Source: Segatella baroniae B14
GTDB taxonomy: Bacteria > Bacteroidota > Bacteroidia > Bacteroidales > Bacteroidaceae
Length of the DNA stretch: 64,000 nucleotides
Reading direction: 5' to 3'
Assembly: GCF_022024235.1 (NCBI RefSeq)
Contig: NZ_CP091799.1
Span: forward strand, 591,001-655,000
Positions 18,678-27,351 of the stretch are shown here, piece after piece. The notes under the pieces were generated by a model. That model saw nothing but the letters and a program-made list of their open reading frames with translations. It was not told the origin of the DNA and did not search any database. The stretch's first letter is position 1. Each line of letters opens with the position of its first letter. The position numbers and the translations under genes were made by a program.

Positions 18678-20891
18678 TTATAGTCTTGTAACTTGCTTAA
18701 CACCTTTGATGGCACTTAATTTCTTGATCAGGGCATTAAGTTTACTGGTATCATCAAGTTGTACTACAATATTACCGGAAAAGAGGCCGTCATTACTGTC
18801 GATACGTATACTGCGCATCGTCAACTTGTCTTCTTTTGAGATAAGATTCGTAATGTTGCTTACGATACCAATGTCATCATTACCTACTATACGTAAGCTA
18901 ATGGCATATTGACTGCTACCTTTTCCGCTCCATTTTGCTTTAACTATGCGATAGCCAAATCGAGAACGTAACTCTGGGGCATTCGGACAGTCAGTTCTGT
19001 GAATCGTGATACCACCATTAACCGTTACGAAACCGAATATAGAATCGCCATAGATAGGATGACAACATTTTGCAAGTTTATAGTCTATACCTTTTAAGTC
19101 TTGATCAATAGTCAGTACGTCTTCCTTCTGTTTGAGAACTTCTTCGTTTGGATTTTCAAACTCAAATTTTTCAGCACTCACAGCCGGAACGCCATCGCCT
19201 GTTTTTTCTTTGTGCTCTTGAAGTTCGATATATCGATCGATAACAGTATTAGGATCGAGTTTTTCTTCTGCGATATCTTTGTAGAAGTCTGAGTTTTCTT
19301 TGTAACCCATTTTTTTGATCACTTGTGCAATCAGACTTTCTTCCAAATCAACCTTCTTATTCTTAAATCTTCGTTCCAGAATTTCTTTAGCATAAAGACC
19401 TTCTTTGCGTTGGGTCTCTTTTAATGCTAGTCTTATTTTGGCTTTAGCTCGTGACGTCTGAACTATTTTTACCCATTCGTCTTTTGGCTTTTGATTGCTT
19501 TGTGTTAGAATCTCAATGGTATCACCAGATTTCATTGGTGTTCTGAAACTGACAGCTTTACCATTTACCTTACCACCGATACAGGTGTTACCTATGTTGG
19601 AGTGAATATGGTAAGCAAAGTCGAGTATGGTTGCACCTTTTGGAAATTTTAATAAATCTCCCTTTGGTGTGAAAACATAAACCTCGTCTTCATAGAGATC
19701 GAGTTTGAACTGATCCATGAGTTGCAAGTCATCTTTGCTTTCCAATGCAGAACGTATGTTAGCCAGCCAACCATCTATGCCTCCTTCACTCTTGATGCCT
19801 TTGTAACGCCAATGAGCTGCAAGACCATGTTCTGCGATTTCGTCCATTCTTTCTGTACGAATCTGACACTCAACCCATTTATTTTCTGGACCAAGAACCG
19901 TGATATGCAGACACTCGTAACCATTACTTTTAGGAACACTTAACCAATCGCGTAATCGTTTAGGGTTAGGTTGATACATGTCTGTTATAATGGAATATAC
20001 CTGCCAGCATTGCATCTTTTCTTTATCAAAAGGAGAGTCAAGAATAATGCGGATAGCAAAGAGGTCATAGATACCTTCGAATCCACATTTCTGCTTTTTC
20101 ATCTTTTGCCAAATAGAGTGTATACTTTTGGTTCTTCCTTTGATATGAAATTTTAATCCTGCAGCTTTCAATTTCTCTTCAACAGGTTTGATAAAACGAG
20201 CTATATAAGCATCACGTGTTGCCTTAGTCGCATTCAGTTTATCCTTGATCATATAGTAAGCATCATGCTCAAGGTATTTAAGAGACAAATCCTCTAGTTC
20301 ACTTTTTAAAGTATACAAACCTAATTTATGGGCGAGGGGCGCATACAGATAACTTGCTTCTTCAGCTACTTGATGGCGGGCTTCTACGGCGTTAGTATCC
20401 CTAATCTGTCTCATGACGTTTACTCGGTCTGCTATCATAATCAGAATAACTCGCATATCTTCAGAAAACGATATGAGTAGATTACGGAAATTTTCACTTT
20501 CTATTACTGGGTTTTTCTTGTATAGATCATGTATGCGGACGAGCCCACGTATAATATGAGCGACGCTATCTCCAAATTTAGCTTGCATGTCGTCAATGGT
20601 ATTATAACCATTGACTACGCTGTAATAAGCAAGTATAGATAATACACCATCGCGTTTTAAGTTAATCTCATCTACAGCTATTTTTGCTGTTCTTAGAGCA
20701 TGAAGGATAGGGTTGAGTCCGAAAATGTCTCGTTGAAACTGCCCTCGTTCTAATCCTTCTTTGATGTGTTCGTATATTTTCTTTTCGTCATTTTCCTGAA
20801 GAGTGTCTCCGATGGCCTGCTTGACATGTTCAAGTAGCTGAGTTGTTTCTTCTCTCTCTTCAGCAGTGAATTCGAATTTTGTTTCGGACAT
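18678..20891 (-). CDS. relA: Long RelA/SpoT homologue, synthetase-type with degenerate HD hydrolase
   Basis: 737 residues. N-terminal HD-like domain (about 50-200), ppGpp synthetase domain (about 240-390) with GRTKSIHSIWQKM, DLFAIRIILD, RLRDWLSVPKSNGYE and WVECQIRTERM, a TGS domain (about 402-460, VFTPKGDLLKFPKGATILD), a zinc-finger-like CCHP segment and a C-terminal ACT domain. In the hydrolase domain H64 and D155 survive but the HD pair of LLHDVVEDT is YY (residues 89-90, ILAYYSVVNG), so (p)ppGpp hydrolysis should be absent while synthesis looks intact. Bacteroidota usually carry a second RSH with hydrolase; none is in this window. Promoter box at 20916. Confidence 0.9.
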   Translation of the reverse strand: MSETKFEFTAEEREETTQLLEHVKQAIGDTLQENDEKKIYEHIKEGLERGQFQRDIFGLNPILHALRTAKIAVDEINLKRDGVLSILAYYSVVNGYNTIDDMQAKFGDSVAHIIRGLVRIHDLYKKNPVIESENFRNLLISFSEDMRVILIMIADRVNVMRQIRDTNAVEARHQVAEEASYLYAPLAHKLGLYTLKSELEDLSLKYLEHDAYYMIKDKLNATKATRDAYIARFIKPVEEKLKAAGLKFHIKGRTKSIHSIWQKMKKQKCGFEGIYDLFAIRIILDSPFDKEKMQCWQVYSIITDMYQPNPKRLRDWLSVPKSNGYECLHITVLGPENKWVECQIRTERMDEIAEHGLAAHWRYKGIKSEGGIDGWLANIRSALESKDDLQLMDQFKLDLYEDEVYVFTPKGDLLKFPKGATILDFAYHIHSNIGNTCIGGKVNGKAVSFRTPMKSGDTIEILTQSNQKPKDEWVKIVQTSRAKAKIRLALKETQRKEGLYAKEILERRFKNKKVDLEESLIAQVIKKMGYKENSDFYKDIAEEKLDPNTVIDRYIELQEHKEKTGDGVPAVSAEKFEFENPNEEVLKQKEDVLTIDQDLKGIDYKLAKCCHPIYGDSIFGFVTVNGGITIHRTDCPNAPELRSRFGYRIVKAKWSGKGSSQYAISLRIVGNDDIGIVSNITNLISKEDKLTMRSIRIDSNDGLFSGNIVVQLDDTSKLNALIKKLSAIKGVKQVTRL

Positions 20892-20915
20892 AAGCTTTTT
20901 ATGGTTTGTTTTCTA

Positions 20916-20923
20916 CAAAGTTA
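20916..20923 (-). promoter_or_regulatory. -7 box TAACTTTG of the RSH gene
   Basis: Minus-strand TAACTTTGTAG fits TAnnTTTG and lies 25 bp before the start codon at 20891. Confidence 0.65.
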
Positions 20924-21124
20924 CTTAAAATTTTGAATATAGGCTCTATTTTTTAAACATTTAACTTGCTTTATTAGATAAGAACATCGCGAATTCAGAA
21001 ATGTATGGAATAATTTCTATTTAAACATGATGATATGTGGATTTCATTTAATTTTGAGTTATTTGGTTGAAGCTGGTATTATCTTTGAAAAAGAGTTAAA
21101 ACCTATAATTTGTAACGATATAGC

Positions 21125-21155
21125 TTGCTTTTTATTTTATTTTTATATATATTTG
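21125..21155 (+). promoter_or_regulatory. Promoter of a tiny peptide transcription unit
   Basis: TTG at 21125-21127, a 20-bp AT-only spacer, and TATATTTG at 21148-21155: a good Bacteroidota promoter. Transcription would begin near 21162 and run to the terminator at 21421. The 230 bp before it (20924-21124) hold nothing I can recognise. Confidence 0.7.
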
Positions 21156-21241
21156 CAGCAAACTTAAGTAGAGCGAAAATATAAACAATAATTCATTTAC
21201 TCACATACATTTAATATTAACTCATTTTAATCGTTTACATC

Positions 21242-21352
21242 ATGAAAATTAATGACTCAAAAAAGCAAGTTATCTTCAAGGATTACTCAAAAGTTCATAC
21301 AAAAAAAGAATGTTTAGAAGAGAAACTTGGTGGAGAAATCTGGTACAATTAA
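21242..21352 (+). CDS. 36-residue peptide with Gly-Gly motif and C-terminal EIWYN
   Basis: ATG at 21242, TAA at 21350. The peptide begins MKINDSKKQVIFKDYSKV, continues with a Lys/Glu-rich helix containing one Cys (KKECLEEKL), then GG and EIWYN at the C terminus. It is the main ORF of an isolated transcript with its own promoter and a strong terminator, between divergent/convergent housekeeping genes. The charged helix ending LGG recalls double-glycine leader peptides, which would leave a 5-residue product; this is inference only, and no exporter or modifying enzyme is adjacent. It could also be a stable small protein or an sRNA with a chance ORF. A second short ORF downstream ends in the same three residues. 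Confidence 0.6.
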   Translation: MKINDSKKQVIFKDYSKVHTKKECLEEKLGGEIWYN

Positions 21353-21358
21353 AGTACT

Positions 21359-21388
21359 ATGAAACCTAAATCGCTATGGTACAACTGA
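21359..21388 (+). CDS. Nine-codon ORF MKPKSLWYN
   Basis: ATG 21359, TGA 21386, starting 6 bp after the preceding stop. Encodes MKPKSLWYN; the C terminus WYN repeats that of the 36-residue peptide (TGGTACAA in both). Too short to be convincing on its own; the shared ending is the reason it is listed. Confidence 0.3.
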   Translation: MKPKSLWYN

Positions 21389-21420
21389 TAAAGGAAATTA
21401 AACTTCAACTTTAAGGATCT

Positions 21421-21459
21421 AAAAAAGGGGCTTTGATATCAATAATCAAGCCCCTTTTT
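21421..21459 (+). terminator. Strong bidirectional terminator
   Basis: AAAAAGGGGCTTTGAT pairs with ATCAAGCCCCTTTTT (one bulge). It ends the peptide transcript on the plus strand and the DUF4301 gene (stop at 21468) on the minus strand. Confidence 0.9.
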
Positions 21460-21467
21460 GTATTGTT

Positions 21468-22997
21468 TTATGCTTTGCCTTGATGAGCGTCTCTTAGTAA
21501 GTCGTTGACAGTTTTTACTGGGTTGAATGTGCTTAAAGGCACTTCTACAAATACTGTGTTCCAGTCGCTCATGCTACCATTCCAAAGTCCTGGCAACTCT
21601 AGTGCTTTCAGTTGTTTGCCATTCTTACTCTTACTGCTGATAAACCCTGTCGTTTCATCTACGTATTTTGGCAAATCAAACTTATTACCTTTGTAGTCTT
21701 TTGTAGCACAAACCAAATCTACCGGGTTGAAATGAGTGCCGTTTTTAAACATTTTAAGGTATTCTTCGTTATTTTGATCAATCTGAGAAGATTCAAGAAT
21801 CTGTAAGCTGATAGTACCGTCTTGATTGTATGTAAGGAACGGACCACCGCCAGGTTCACCTACATTTTTAACGACACCGCATACACGCATTGGTCGGTTA
21901 AGCTTTTTCCGTAAGTAGATGACTAAATCTGCATCTTCTAATTCTTTAATATCTGTTCTTCTGCAGCATAGATCGCGCTGAATAAAGCGAATAATTTCTT
22001 CAAGTTTATCGTGGTTATAGCTACCACTATCGAGAATTTGAAGATATTCAAAAGCTTTTTTCTGCAATGAGATAAGTACACCTGCAATAACCTGTTTCCA
22101 AGTTACGGTATCTTGCTTCAGTCTGTCTGGAACAACATTGTCGATATTCTTAATGAATATGACGTCGGCATCAATAGCATTTAGATTCTCGATAAGTGCG
22201 CCATGGCCACCTGGACGGAACAAAAGTGAGCCGTCTTCGTTACGGAATGGAGTATTATCCTCATTGGCAGCTATAGTATCGGTACTAGCTTTTTGTTCAG
22301 AAAAAGAAATATTATATTTGATGCCAAACTTCTTCTCATAGATAGGAGCTTTGTCTGCTACCATTTTTTCGAAAAGTTCTAAATGGTCATGACTAACGGT
22401 GAAGTGTATATTTGCTTCCCCGTTTGAATTTGCATAAAGTGCAGCTTCTACTAGATGTTCTTCCATAGGTGTACGTACTTCATTCTCATCATATTCATGG
22501 AATTGCAGTAGACCCTTTGGCAATTGACCATAGTTTAGGCCTTTGGCTTCAAGCAAATTAGCTATAATATTTTTAAAATTGCCTTCACTGATAAGTTCTT
22601 CGATATGCTTGCCATTTTCATTCTTCACGCATTGAGCATCAAGAGCTTTGTAGAAAGCAAACTTCTTAATATTATTAAAGAAATTTTTTTCGAAATCTGT
22701 AGTTGGAACGTTATAGTCAGCACTTAAGAATTCAAATAGATTCTTAAACATACGGCTTGCTGCACCTGAAGCAGGTACAAATTTCAGAATTTTGTGTCCT
22801 TCGTTCTTGTAGTCTTCCCATGTGCTGATATATGCCTTCTGTTCTGCATCAGCAGGAGCTATAATGCCTTTGTTGATAGCTGCGGCACCTTCAAGCTTTA
22901 AAAAGGGAAAACCTGTTTTAAACTGGTTGAGTTGCTTTTCAAGTTTGGCTTCAGAGATACCTCTAGCCTTGATTTGGTCTAAATCTTGTTGATTCAT
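21468..22997 (-). CDS. DUF4301 family protein
   Basis: 509 residues from MNQQDLDQIKARGISEAKLE. An upstream in-frame ATG (23042) lies before the promoter box at 23030-23037, so I reject it. The protein matches the DUF4301 family of Bacteroidota by its opening and by blocks such as FVPASGAASRMFKNL, which resembles a nucleotide-sugar or phosphate-binding loop, and LLFRPGGHGALIENLN. This family has been likened to nucleotidyltransferases, but no activity is known. Cytoplasmic, no signal or membrane segment. Monocistronic between two terminators/promoters. Confidence 0.85.
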   Translation of the reverse strand: MNQQDLDQIKARGISEAKLEKQLNQFKTGFPFLKLEGAAAINKGIIAPADAEQKAYISTWEDYKNEGHKILKFVPASGAASRMFKNLFEFLSADYNVPTTDFEKNFFNNIKKFAFYKALDAQCVKNENGKHIEELISEGNFKNIIANLLEAKGLNYGQLPKGLLQFHEYDENEVRTPMEEHLVEAALYANSNGEANIHFTVSHDHLELFEKMVADKAPIYEKKFGIKYNISFSEQKASTDTIAANEDNTPFRNEDGSLLFRPGGHGALIENLNAIDADVIFIKNIDNVVPDRLKQDTVTWKQVIAGVLISLQKKAFEYLQILDSGSYNHDKLEEIIRFIQRDLCCRRTDIKELEDADLVIYLRKKLNRPMRVCGVVKNVGEPGGGPFLTYNQDGTISLQILESSQIDQNNEEYLKMFKNGTHFNPVDLVCATKDYKGNKFDLPKYVDETTGFISSKSKNGKQLKALELPGLWNGSMSDWNTVFVEVPLSTFNPVKTVNDLLRDAHQGKA

Positions 22998-23029
22998 ATG
23001 AGTTAGTTTAATGATCAATGTTTTCGCTA

Positions 23030-23037
23030 CAAATGTA
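23030..23037 (-). promoter_or_regulatory. -7 box TACATTTG of the DUF4301 gene
   Basis: Minus-strand TACATTTGTAGC, perfect TAnnTTTG, 33 bp before the chosen start. It decides the start codon. Confidence 0.7.
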
Positions 23038-23108
23038 GACATTTTTTTTAAAAATAGAATGATAAAACCTAGAAATATTCAGTCAAAAAGTAAAAATGGT
23101 AAAAATTT

Positions 23109-23885
23109 TTATTTATGCCAAAGAATTTCTTCTACATTCATTCCTTCTGCAAATCGATTTAGGTCAACCCAATTCCATATACCAGGTATTCTACCTTTTC
23201 TGGAAAATTGCCATATGTCATAGGTTGGTTCTCCAGGCAAGACAGGTTTGCCACTATAGCTGGCAATAAAGTGTAAGTATTCATCAAATTCAGGTGATAA
23301 ATAATCTTTATAGTACGAGGCGCTGCAATAGATAATAGGCTGTACACCATATATCATTTCGCAAGCGCGAATAAAGCCTTTCAGATGGGATTGTATCTGA
23401 CTGCGACTCCAACCAAAAGTTCCATCATCCTCGACGTCTATAACAGGTCTTAAATCTTGTTCGCTTTTATTGATAACATGATAAAAATGAAGGAATTGTA
23501 GTTCTCCTAGTGAACCTTTACTTAGGAAATGATATGATCCAACTTTGAATCCATGTTTGCGGGCATTCTTGATGTTTTCCTCGTAGCAGGGATCATTAAG
23601 TGTCAGTCCTTCAGTAGCCTTGATATAAATAAACTGAATATGTGTGTTCTTTTTCAACTCATCCCATCTTATTTTTCCTTGATGACGTGATATATCGATA
23701 CCATCGTAGTCTCCAGAATAGCTTCCACTTGTTTGATCTTGGTAAGGCCATTTTTTATCGTATCTTATTTCGGTTATAAAATTCCAGGGTGCGATATAAA
23801 ATGTAAAGAATATTAAAGCCAAAATTATAAAAGTGGCAGTGTATATCTTTTCTTTATTTGTTTTCTTTTTTCTTTTTTTGTTCAT
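23109..23885 (-). CDS. GH25 muramidase (lysozyme-like), membrane-anchored
   Basis: 258 residues: basic N terminus (KKRKKKTNKEK), one membrane helix (about 14-33), then a GH25 TIM-barrel. The family's first strand motif GIDISRHQG (Asp64) and the catalytic pair in RPVIDVED (Asp150, Glu152) are intact, as are YIKATEG and VGSYHF. It hydrolyses the beta-1,4 MurNAc-GlcNAc bond of peptidoglycan, with the domain in the periplasm. It is followed 73 bp upstream on the coding strand by a small acidic membrane protein gene. Confidence 0.93.
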   Translation of the reverse strand: MNKKRKKKTNKEKIYTATFIILALIFFTFYIAPWNFITEIRYDKKWPYQDQTSGSYSGDYDGIDISRHQGKIRWDELKKNTHIQFIYIKATEGLTLNDPCYEENIKNARKHGFKVGSYHFLSKGSLGELQFLHFYHVINKSEQDLRPVIDVEDDGTFGWSRSQIQSHLKGFIRACEMIYGVQPIIYCSASYYKDYLSPEFDEYLHFIASYSGKPVLPGEPTYDIWQFSRKGRIPGIWNWVDLNRFAEGMNVEEILWHK

Positions 23886-23958
23886 TGCAAAAAAAGCACC
23901 AGATTAGCTTTGTAACCTAGTGCTTCATATTATGTATTAATATTATTTCCTATTGTTT

Positions 23959-24192
23959 TTATTCAGCGTCTGCAGAATCTACAGCATCGAAGCCATTTGT
24001 GCTGTTGTTAGCCATGATTTCACGAATGTTAAGCTCATGGTTGCCGTTTGCCTCCAAGTGCTCTTTAAACTCTTCCCAACCTTCTTCCTCTTCTGGAGCG
24101 TGTTCAAATGGAAGTGCTTTATATTTAAATTCACAAATAGCCCAACCGACAAGGGCTACAACGATAAGTCCGATAACAATTTCTAATCCCAT
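23959..24192 (-). CDS. 77-residue acidic single-span membrane protein
   Basis: An N-terminal helix (GLEIVIGLIVVALVGWAICEF) is followed by a very acidic segment (HAPEEEEGWEEFKEHLE) and a polar tail ending DSADAE. No family recognised. A TAATTTTG box at 24215-24222 on the minus strand is 23 bp before the start, so it has its own promoter and may be cotranscribed with the downstream GH25 gene (73 bp gap). Confidence 0.75.
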   Translation of the reverse strand: MGLEIVIGLIVVALVGWAICEFKYKALPFEHAPEEEEGWEEFKEHLEANGNHELNIREIMANNSTNGFDAVDSADAE

Positions 24193-24214
24193 AATATTTA
24201 TTTTTTCTGTAGTG

Positions 24215-24222
24215 CAAAATTA
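24215..24222 (-). promoter_or_regulatory. -7 box TAATTTTG of the acidic membrane protein gene
   Basis: Minus-strand TAATTTTGCAC fits TAnnTTTG, 23 bp before the ATG at 24192. Confidence 0.6.
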
Positions 24223-24262
24223 ATAGTAAAAAATGAAATAACCAAATTTATCTTTGGTTTGT

Positions 24263-26191
24263 TTATGATTCTTTGAGATATTTCTTGATGGCGTCAATGA
24301 ATATCTGTCCATATTTTTTTGTTTTGTATTCACCTACGCCATCGATAGCTCCAAACTGTTCGATTGTTGTTGGTTTGATAGTAGCCAGAGTGTGTAGCAC
24401 TTTATCATTAAGGACGATATATGCTGGATAGCCTTGTTCTTGGGCCAAATCCAGTCGTAGCTGTCTTATTCTTTGGAACAGAGCGTTGTCTTCTTGTAGT
24501 CCAAGTTGTGCGATAAGTTCTGTAGATTTCATATTGCCGTTGGTAATTTTGGTTCTAGCGATATTCATTCTTGTAGAACTTTCAATTTGGGCTTTTAAGC
24601 CTAATTGGACTGCACTAAGATGTGCTTTCGGTACACCTTTAGTGGCAGAAGAATGTTTGTTGGGTGCATACTCTGTACTTCTGTCAATGACAGCTAGTTG
24701 TACTTTTCGTTTTCCACGTAAAACATCCCAACCTAATGATGTGATTTTAAGTGCATTATGTTGATTGTAAGCAATTTCAGTAAATCCCATTTGCATCATC
24801 TGCAGAATATAGTCTTGCCAGTCATCACTGCTGGTTTCTTTACCAACGCCAAAGGTCGGCAACTGGTCGTAATGCAAACGCATCACGGTGCTGCTATGTA
24901 GTCCTCTTAATATCTCGATACATGTGCTGACACCGCACATCTCGTTTGTACGTGCAACAGCGCTAAGTGCTTTTTGTACAATAACAGTGCCTTCAAACTT
25001 TTGTGGTGGATTTTCGCAGATATCGCAGTGCTTACATTCGTGTGCAGTTTGCTCACCAAAGTAGTTGAGAAGTATGCGTCGACGACATACTTGAGCTTCT
25101 GCATACTCTTGCATTCTTTTTAATTTTTCCATATTAATGCCTTGCTGTCCGCTATCTTCTGCAAATTTTCGTAACTGAATGATATCGGCAAGACTATAGA
25201 AGAGTACTGTTTCTGCAGGAGCACCGTCGCGCCCAGCTCTACCGATTTCCTGATAAAAACTTTCGATGCTTTTGGGCAAATTATAATGTACTACCCATCT
25301 TACATTACTTTTGTCGATACCCATACCGAAGGCTATAGTTGCACATACCACTTGTATTTGATCCATCTTGAATCCTTCTTGAATTCGAGCTCTCTCTTGT
25401 GTGCTCATACCTGCGTGATAGGCTTCACAATTGATGCCGGTAGAAGCAGATAGTTCTTCTGCAACTTTTTCAGCATTTTTGCGTGAAAGGCAGTAGATGA
25501 TGCCAGCTTCGCCAGGGTGTCGTTGCATTAAACGAGAAATGTATTGCAGTTTTTCTTTTTTGCGATAACCTCGCTTTACGGCAAGTGACAAATTAGGTCG
25601 GTCAAAACTGCTGATGAAGGTTCTGCCGTTTAGATGAAGTAGTTTTACGATATCCTGTCGGGTCAGTTTGTCGGCAGTTGCTGTAAGTGCCATGACCGGT
25701 ATTCCGGGGAAACTTTCGTGAATGATTCCCAGATTAGCATATTCTGGTCTGAAGTCATGTCCCCATTGGCTGATACAGTGAGCCTCGTCTATCGCAAATA
25801 AAGAAATCTTAATACTTTTAAATAGATAAGGAATTTCGCTCAATAGCTTTTCTGGTGAAACGTAGATCAATTTGAGGTCACCAGATAAGCATCTGCGTCG
25901 AATTATTGTTTCTTCTTCAGGGTTATTCTCTGAATTGAGAGCTTCTGCAGGGATACCGTTGGCTTTAAGAGCTTCTACTTGATCGTGCATCAGCGAAATG
26001 AGAGGTGATACAATGACAGCTGTTCCAGGCATAGCCAATGCTGGAATTTGGTAACACAGACTTTTACCGCCACCAGTAGGCATCAAAACAAAACAGTCTT
26101 TGCCTGCCATTACCTCATTGATAATATCTTCCTGATTTGGTCGGAAAGAATCATATCCGTAATATTTCTTTAATATCTCCTTGGGAGTCAT
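24263..26191 (-). CDS. recQ: ATP-dependent DNA helicase RecQ
   Basis: 642 residues. SF2 helicase core: YGYDSFRPNQEDII (motif 0), MPTGGGKSLCYQIPAL (Walker A), IDEAHCISQWGHDFRPEY (DEAH plus aromatic-rich loop), ALTATAD, and QEIGRAGRDG (motif VI). The zinc-binding RQC region has CRRRILLNYFGE then CKHCDIC, and a C-terminal HRDC domain spans about 570-640. Unwinds recombination intermediates 3'-5'. Promoter box 23 bp upstream; to its left in transcription direction lies the accessory region. Confidence 0.95.
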   Translation of the reverse strand: MTPKEILKKYYGYDSFRPNQEDIINEVMAGKDCFVLMPTGGGKSLCYQIPALAMPGTAVIVSPLISLMHDQVEALKANGIPAEALNSENNPEEETIIRRRCLSGDLKLIYVSPEKLLSEIPYLFKSIKISLFAIDEAHCISQWGHDFRPEYANLGIIHESFPGIPVMALTATADKLTRQDIVKLLHLNGRTFISSFDRPNLSLAVKRGYRKKEKLQYISRLMQRHPGEAGIIYCLSRKNAEKVAEELSASTGINCEAYHAGMSTQERARIQEGFKMDQIQVVCATIAFGMGIDKSNVRWVVHYNLPKSIESFYQEIGRAGRDGAPAETVLFYSLADIIQLRKFAEDSGQQGINMEKLKRMQEYAEAQVCRRRILLNYFGEQTAHECKHCDICENPPQKFEGTVIVQKALSAVARTNEMCGVSTCIEILRGLHSSTVMRLHYDQLPTFGVGKETSSDDWQDYILQMMQMGFTEIAYNQHNALKITSLGWDVLRGKRKVQLAVIDRSTEYAPNKHSSATKGVPKAHLSAVQLGLKAQIESSTRMNIARTKITNGNMKSTELIAQLGLQEDNALFQRIRQLRLDLAQEQGYPAYIVLNDKVLHTLATIKPTTIEQFGAIDGVGEYKTKKYGQIFIDAIKKYLKES

Positions 26192-26213
26192 TATTGCTTT
26201 TTTTGTCGAATTG

Positions 26214-26221
26214 CAAAGATA
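26214..26221 (-). promoter_or_regulatory. -7 box TATCTTTG of recQ
   Basis: Minus-strand TATCTTTGCAATTC, perfect TAnnTTTG, 23 bp before the recQ start. Confidence 0.7.
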
Positions 26222-26389
26222 CTTATTTTTTTGTGATAATATGATATGTTTCCTTAATTATGTGCGGAGTTTTGCCTAAATACTTTGTTTATTTCAAGTT
26301 TTCGTGTAGATAGAATTATGATTTAGAAATAATGTAATAAGCGATCAAGTTGGAATCTTTTGAATTAAATTGACAGGAAGTGCTTCGTG

Positions 26390-26735
26390 GCTTGCATATT
26401 TGGAGTTTGATATGTTGTATGCCTCAAATATTCAAATTTTCGCAGTTTTATGTAAATACTTGATATATAGTATATTATCCTTTTTTTTGTTTTGGCGATT
26501 TGACAAGATGTTTGATCAAAGCATAGGTTTTACGGCTTAAAACCATAAGGTTTATGTTGTAAAACCATAGTAGTTATCAGTTAAATGTATGCTTTTACCC
26601 ATCAATAACTATGGTTTTGTCGCAAGTGCATGTGTGGTGTAGTGGTGGAATGTAAATAGGGTAGACCAAAAGTTGAATATTTCGAGCTAGATTGCAATTT
26701 TCGTAGATCTCACTTTTTTGCTATTTTATTTAACA
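26390..26735 (-). repeat. Dispersed hairpin-core element, copy A
   Basis: Read on the minus strand, this non-coding stretch begins with AATCTAGCTCGAAATATTCAACTTTTGGTC, has a core rich in AAAACC/GGTTTT inverted repeats (for example AAAACCATAG...CTATGGTTTT at 26561-26618), and ends with ATTTGAGGCATACAACATATC and CAAATATGCAAGCC-like sequence. The same two ends, in the same order and about the same spacing, occur on the plus strand at 61066-61375. No ORF. Nature unknown: a decayed mobile element or a conserved non-coding element. Confidence 0.5.
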
Positions 26736-27351
26736 AATGACCATAATGAACTTTGATATAATTTTCTCGCAAAGACGCAAAGTATAGAAGTAAGAAGTAG
26801 TAGGGAAGTAAGGTAAAGAGATATAGTTGTATTAAAAGTATAAAATGACTAAGAAAAGAAAAATTTGTTTAGCAAAATTCTTCATCTCTTTCTAAGAGAC
26901 GGATATTGAGTACAAAGGTACTCTTTTTTTTGCAAAATGCACATTTTTATGCCCAAAAAACGGGGTTTAGTCATAGTTTATTTATCATTTGTTTAGCAAA
27001 ACGCATCATGTCATCCTTGTAAACGCTTGTATATCAGAGTCTTTTTACTTTGCTCCGTCTCTTAGAAAGAGACGAATGGAGTTCAATCCATTTTGTGTTT
27101 CAATCGAGTCGCGGATATTCTCGATAAAGACCACCAAAAGCCGTAAGGCAAAAAATGAATAATAATTGAGCTCCCTTGCTGTGTAAAAAGGGCTTGGTCG
27201 CCTGTCGAGACACAGTCGGGGAGTTCTGTTTTTATGTAGACATGAGTACAACATTTTCACAAACTGGGAAGGGAATGCTTTTAAGAAAAAAGATAGATGT
27301 GGCAATAGGGTAGTCCTGGTTATGATGTGAAATCATGCTGAACAGAATATT
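26736..27351. other. Non-coding leader of the defence island
   Basis: About 600 bp with no credible gene. It contains CTCGCAAAGACGCAAAG (26767), a sequence I recall as frequent between genes in Prevotella/Bacteroides, the repeats listed separately, and a GC-richer minus-strand open frame (27045-27305) that I judge to be a repetitive non-coding sequence. Confidence 0.5.
26863..27072. repeat. Direct and inverted repeats in front of the restriction cassette
   Basis: ATTTGTTTAGCAAAA occurs at 26863-26877 and 26987-27001. TCTCTTTCTAAGAGACGGA (26885-26903) and its exact reverse complement (27054-27072) flank about 150 bp; each arm is itself a hairpin (GTCTCTT-AGA-AAGAGAC). Inside is GAGTACAAAGGTACTC followed by eight T (26909-26933), a possible terminator. 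Together with a TTACTTTG near-promoter at 27045-27052, this could be the control region of the cassette. Confidence 0.5.

Noticed and set aside
26384..27072. Possible CRISPR array in the repeat-rich region before the restriction cassette
   Set aside because: Repeats are only two copies each, of different lengths and spacing, with no cas genes.
27045..27305. Minus-strand frame of 86 codons upstream of the methyltransferase
   Set aside because: The translation (KNRTPRLCLDRRPSPFYTAR...) resembles a phrase I recall from spurious Prevotella ORFs in repeated intergenic sequence, and it overlaps the 27054-27072 repeat arm. Treated as non-coding.
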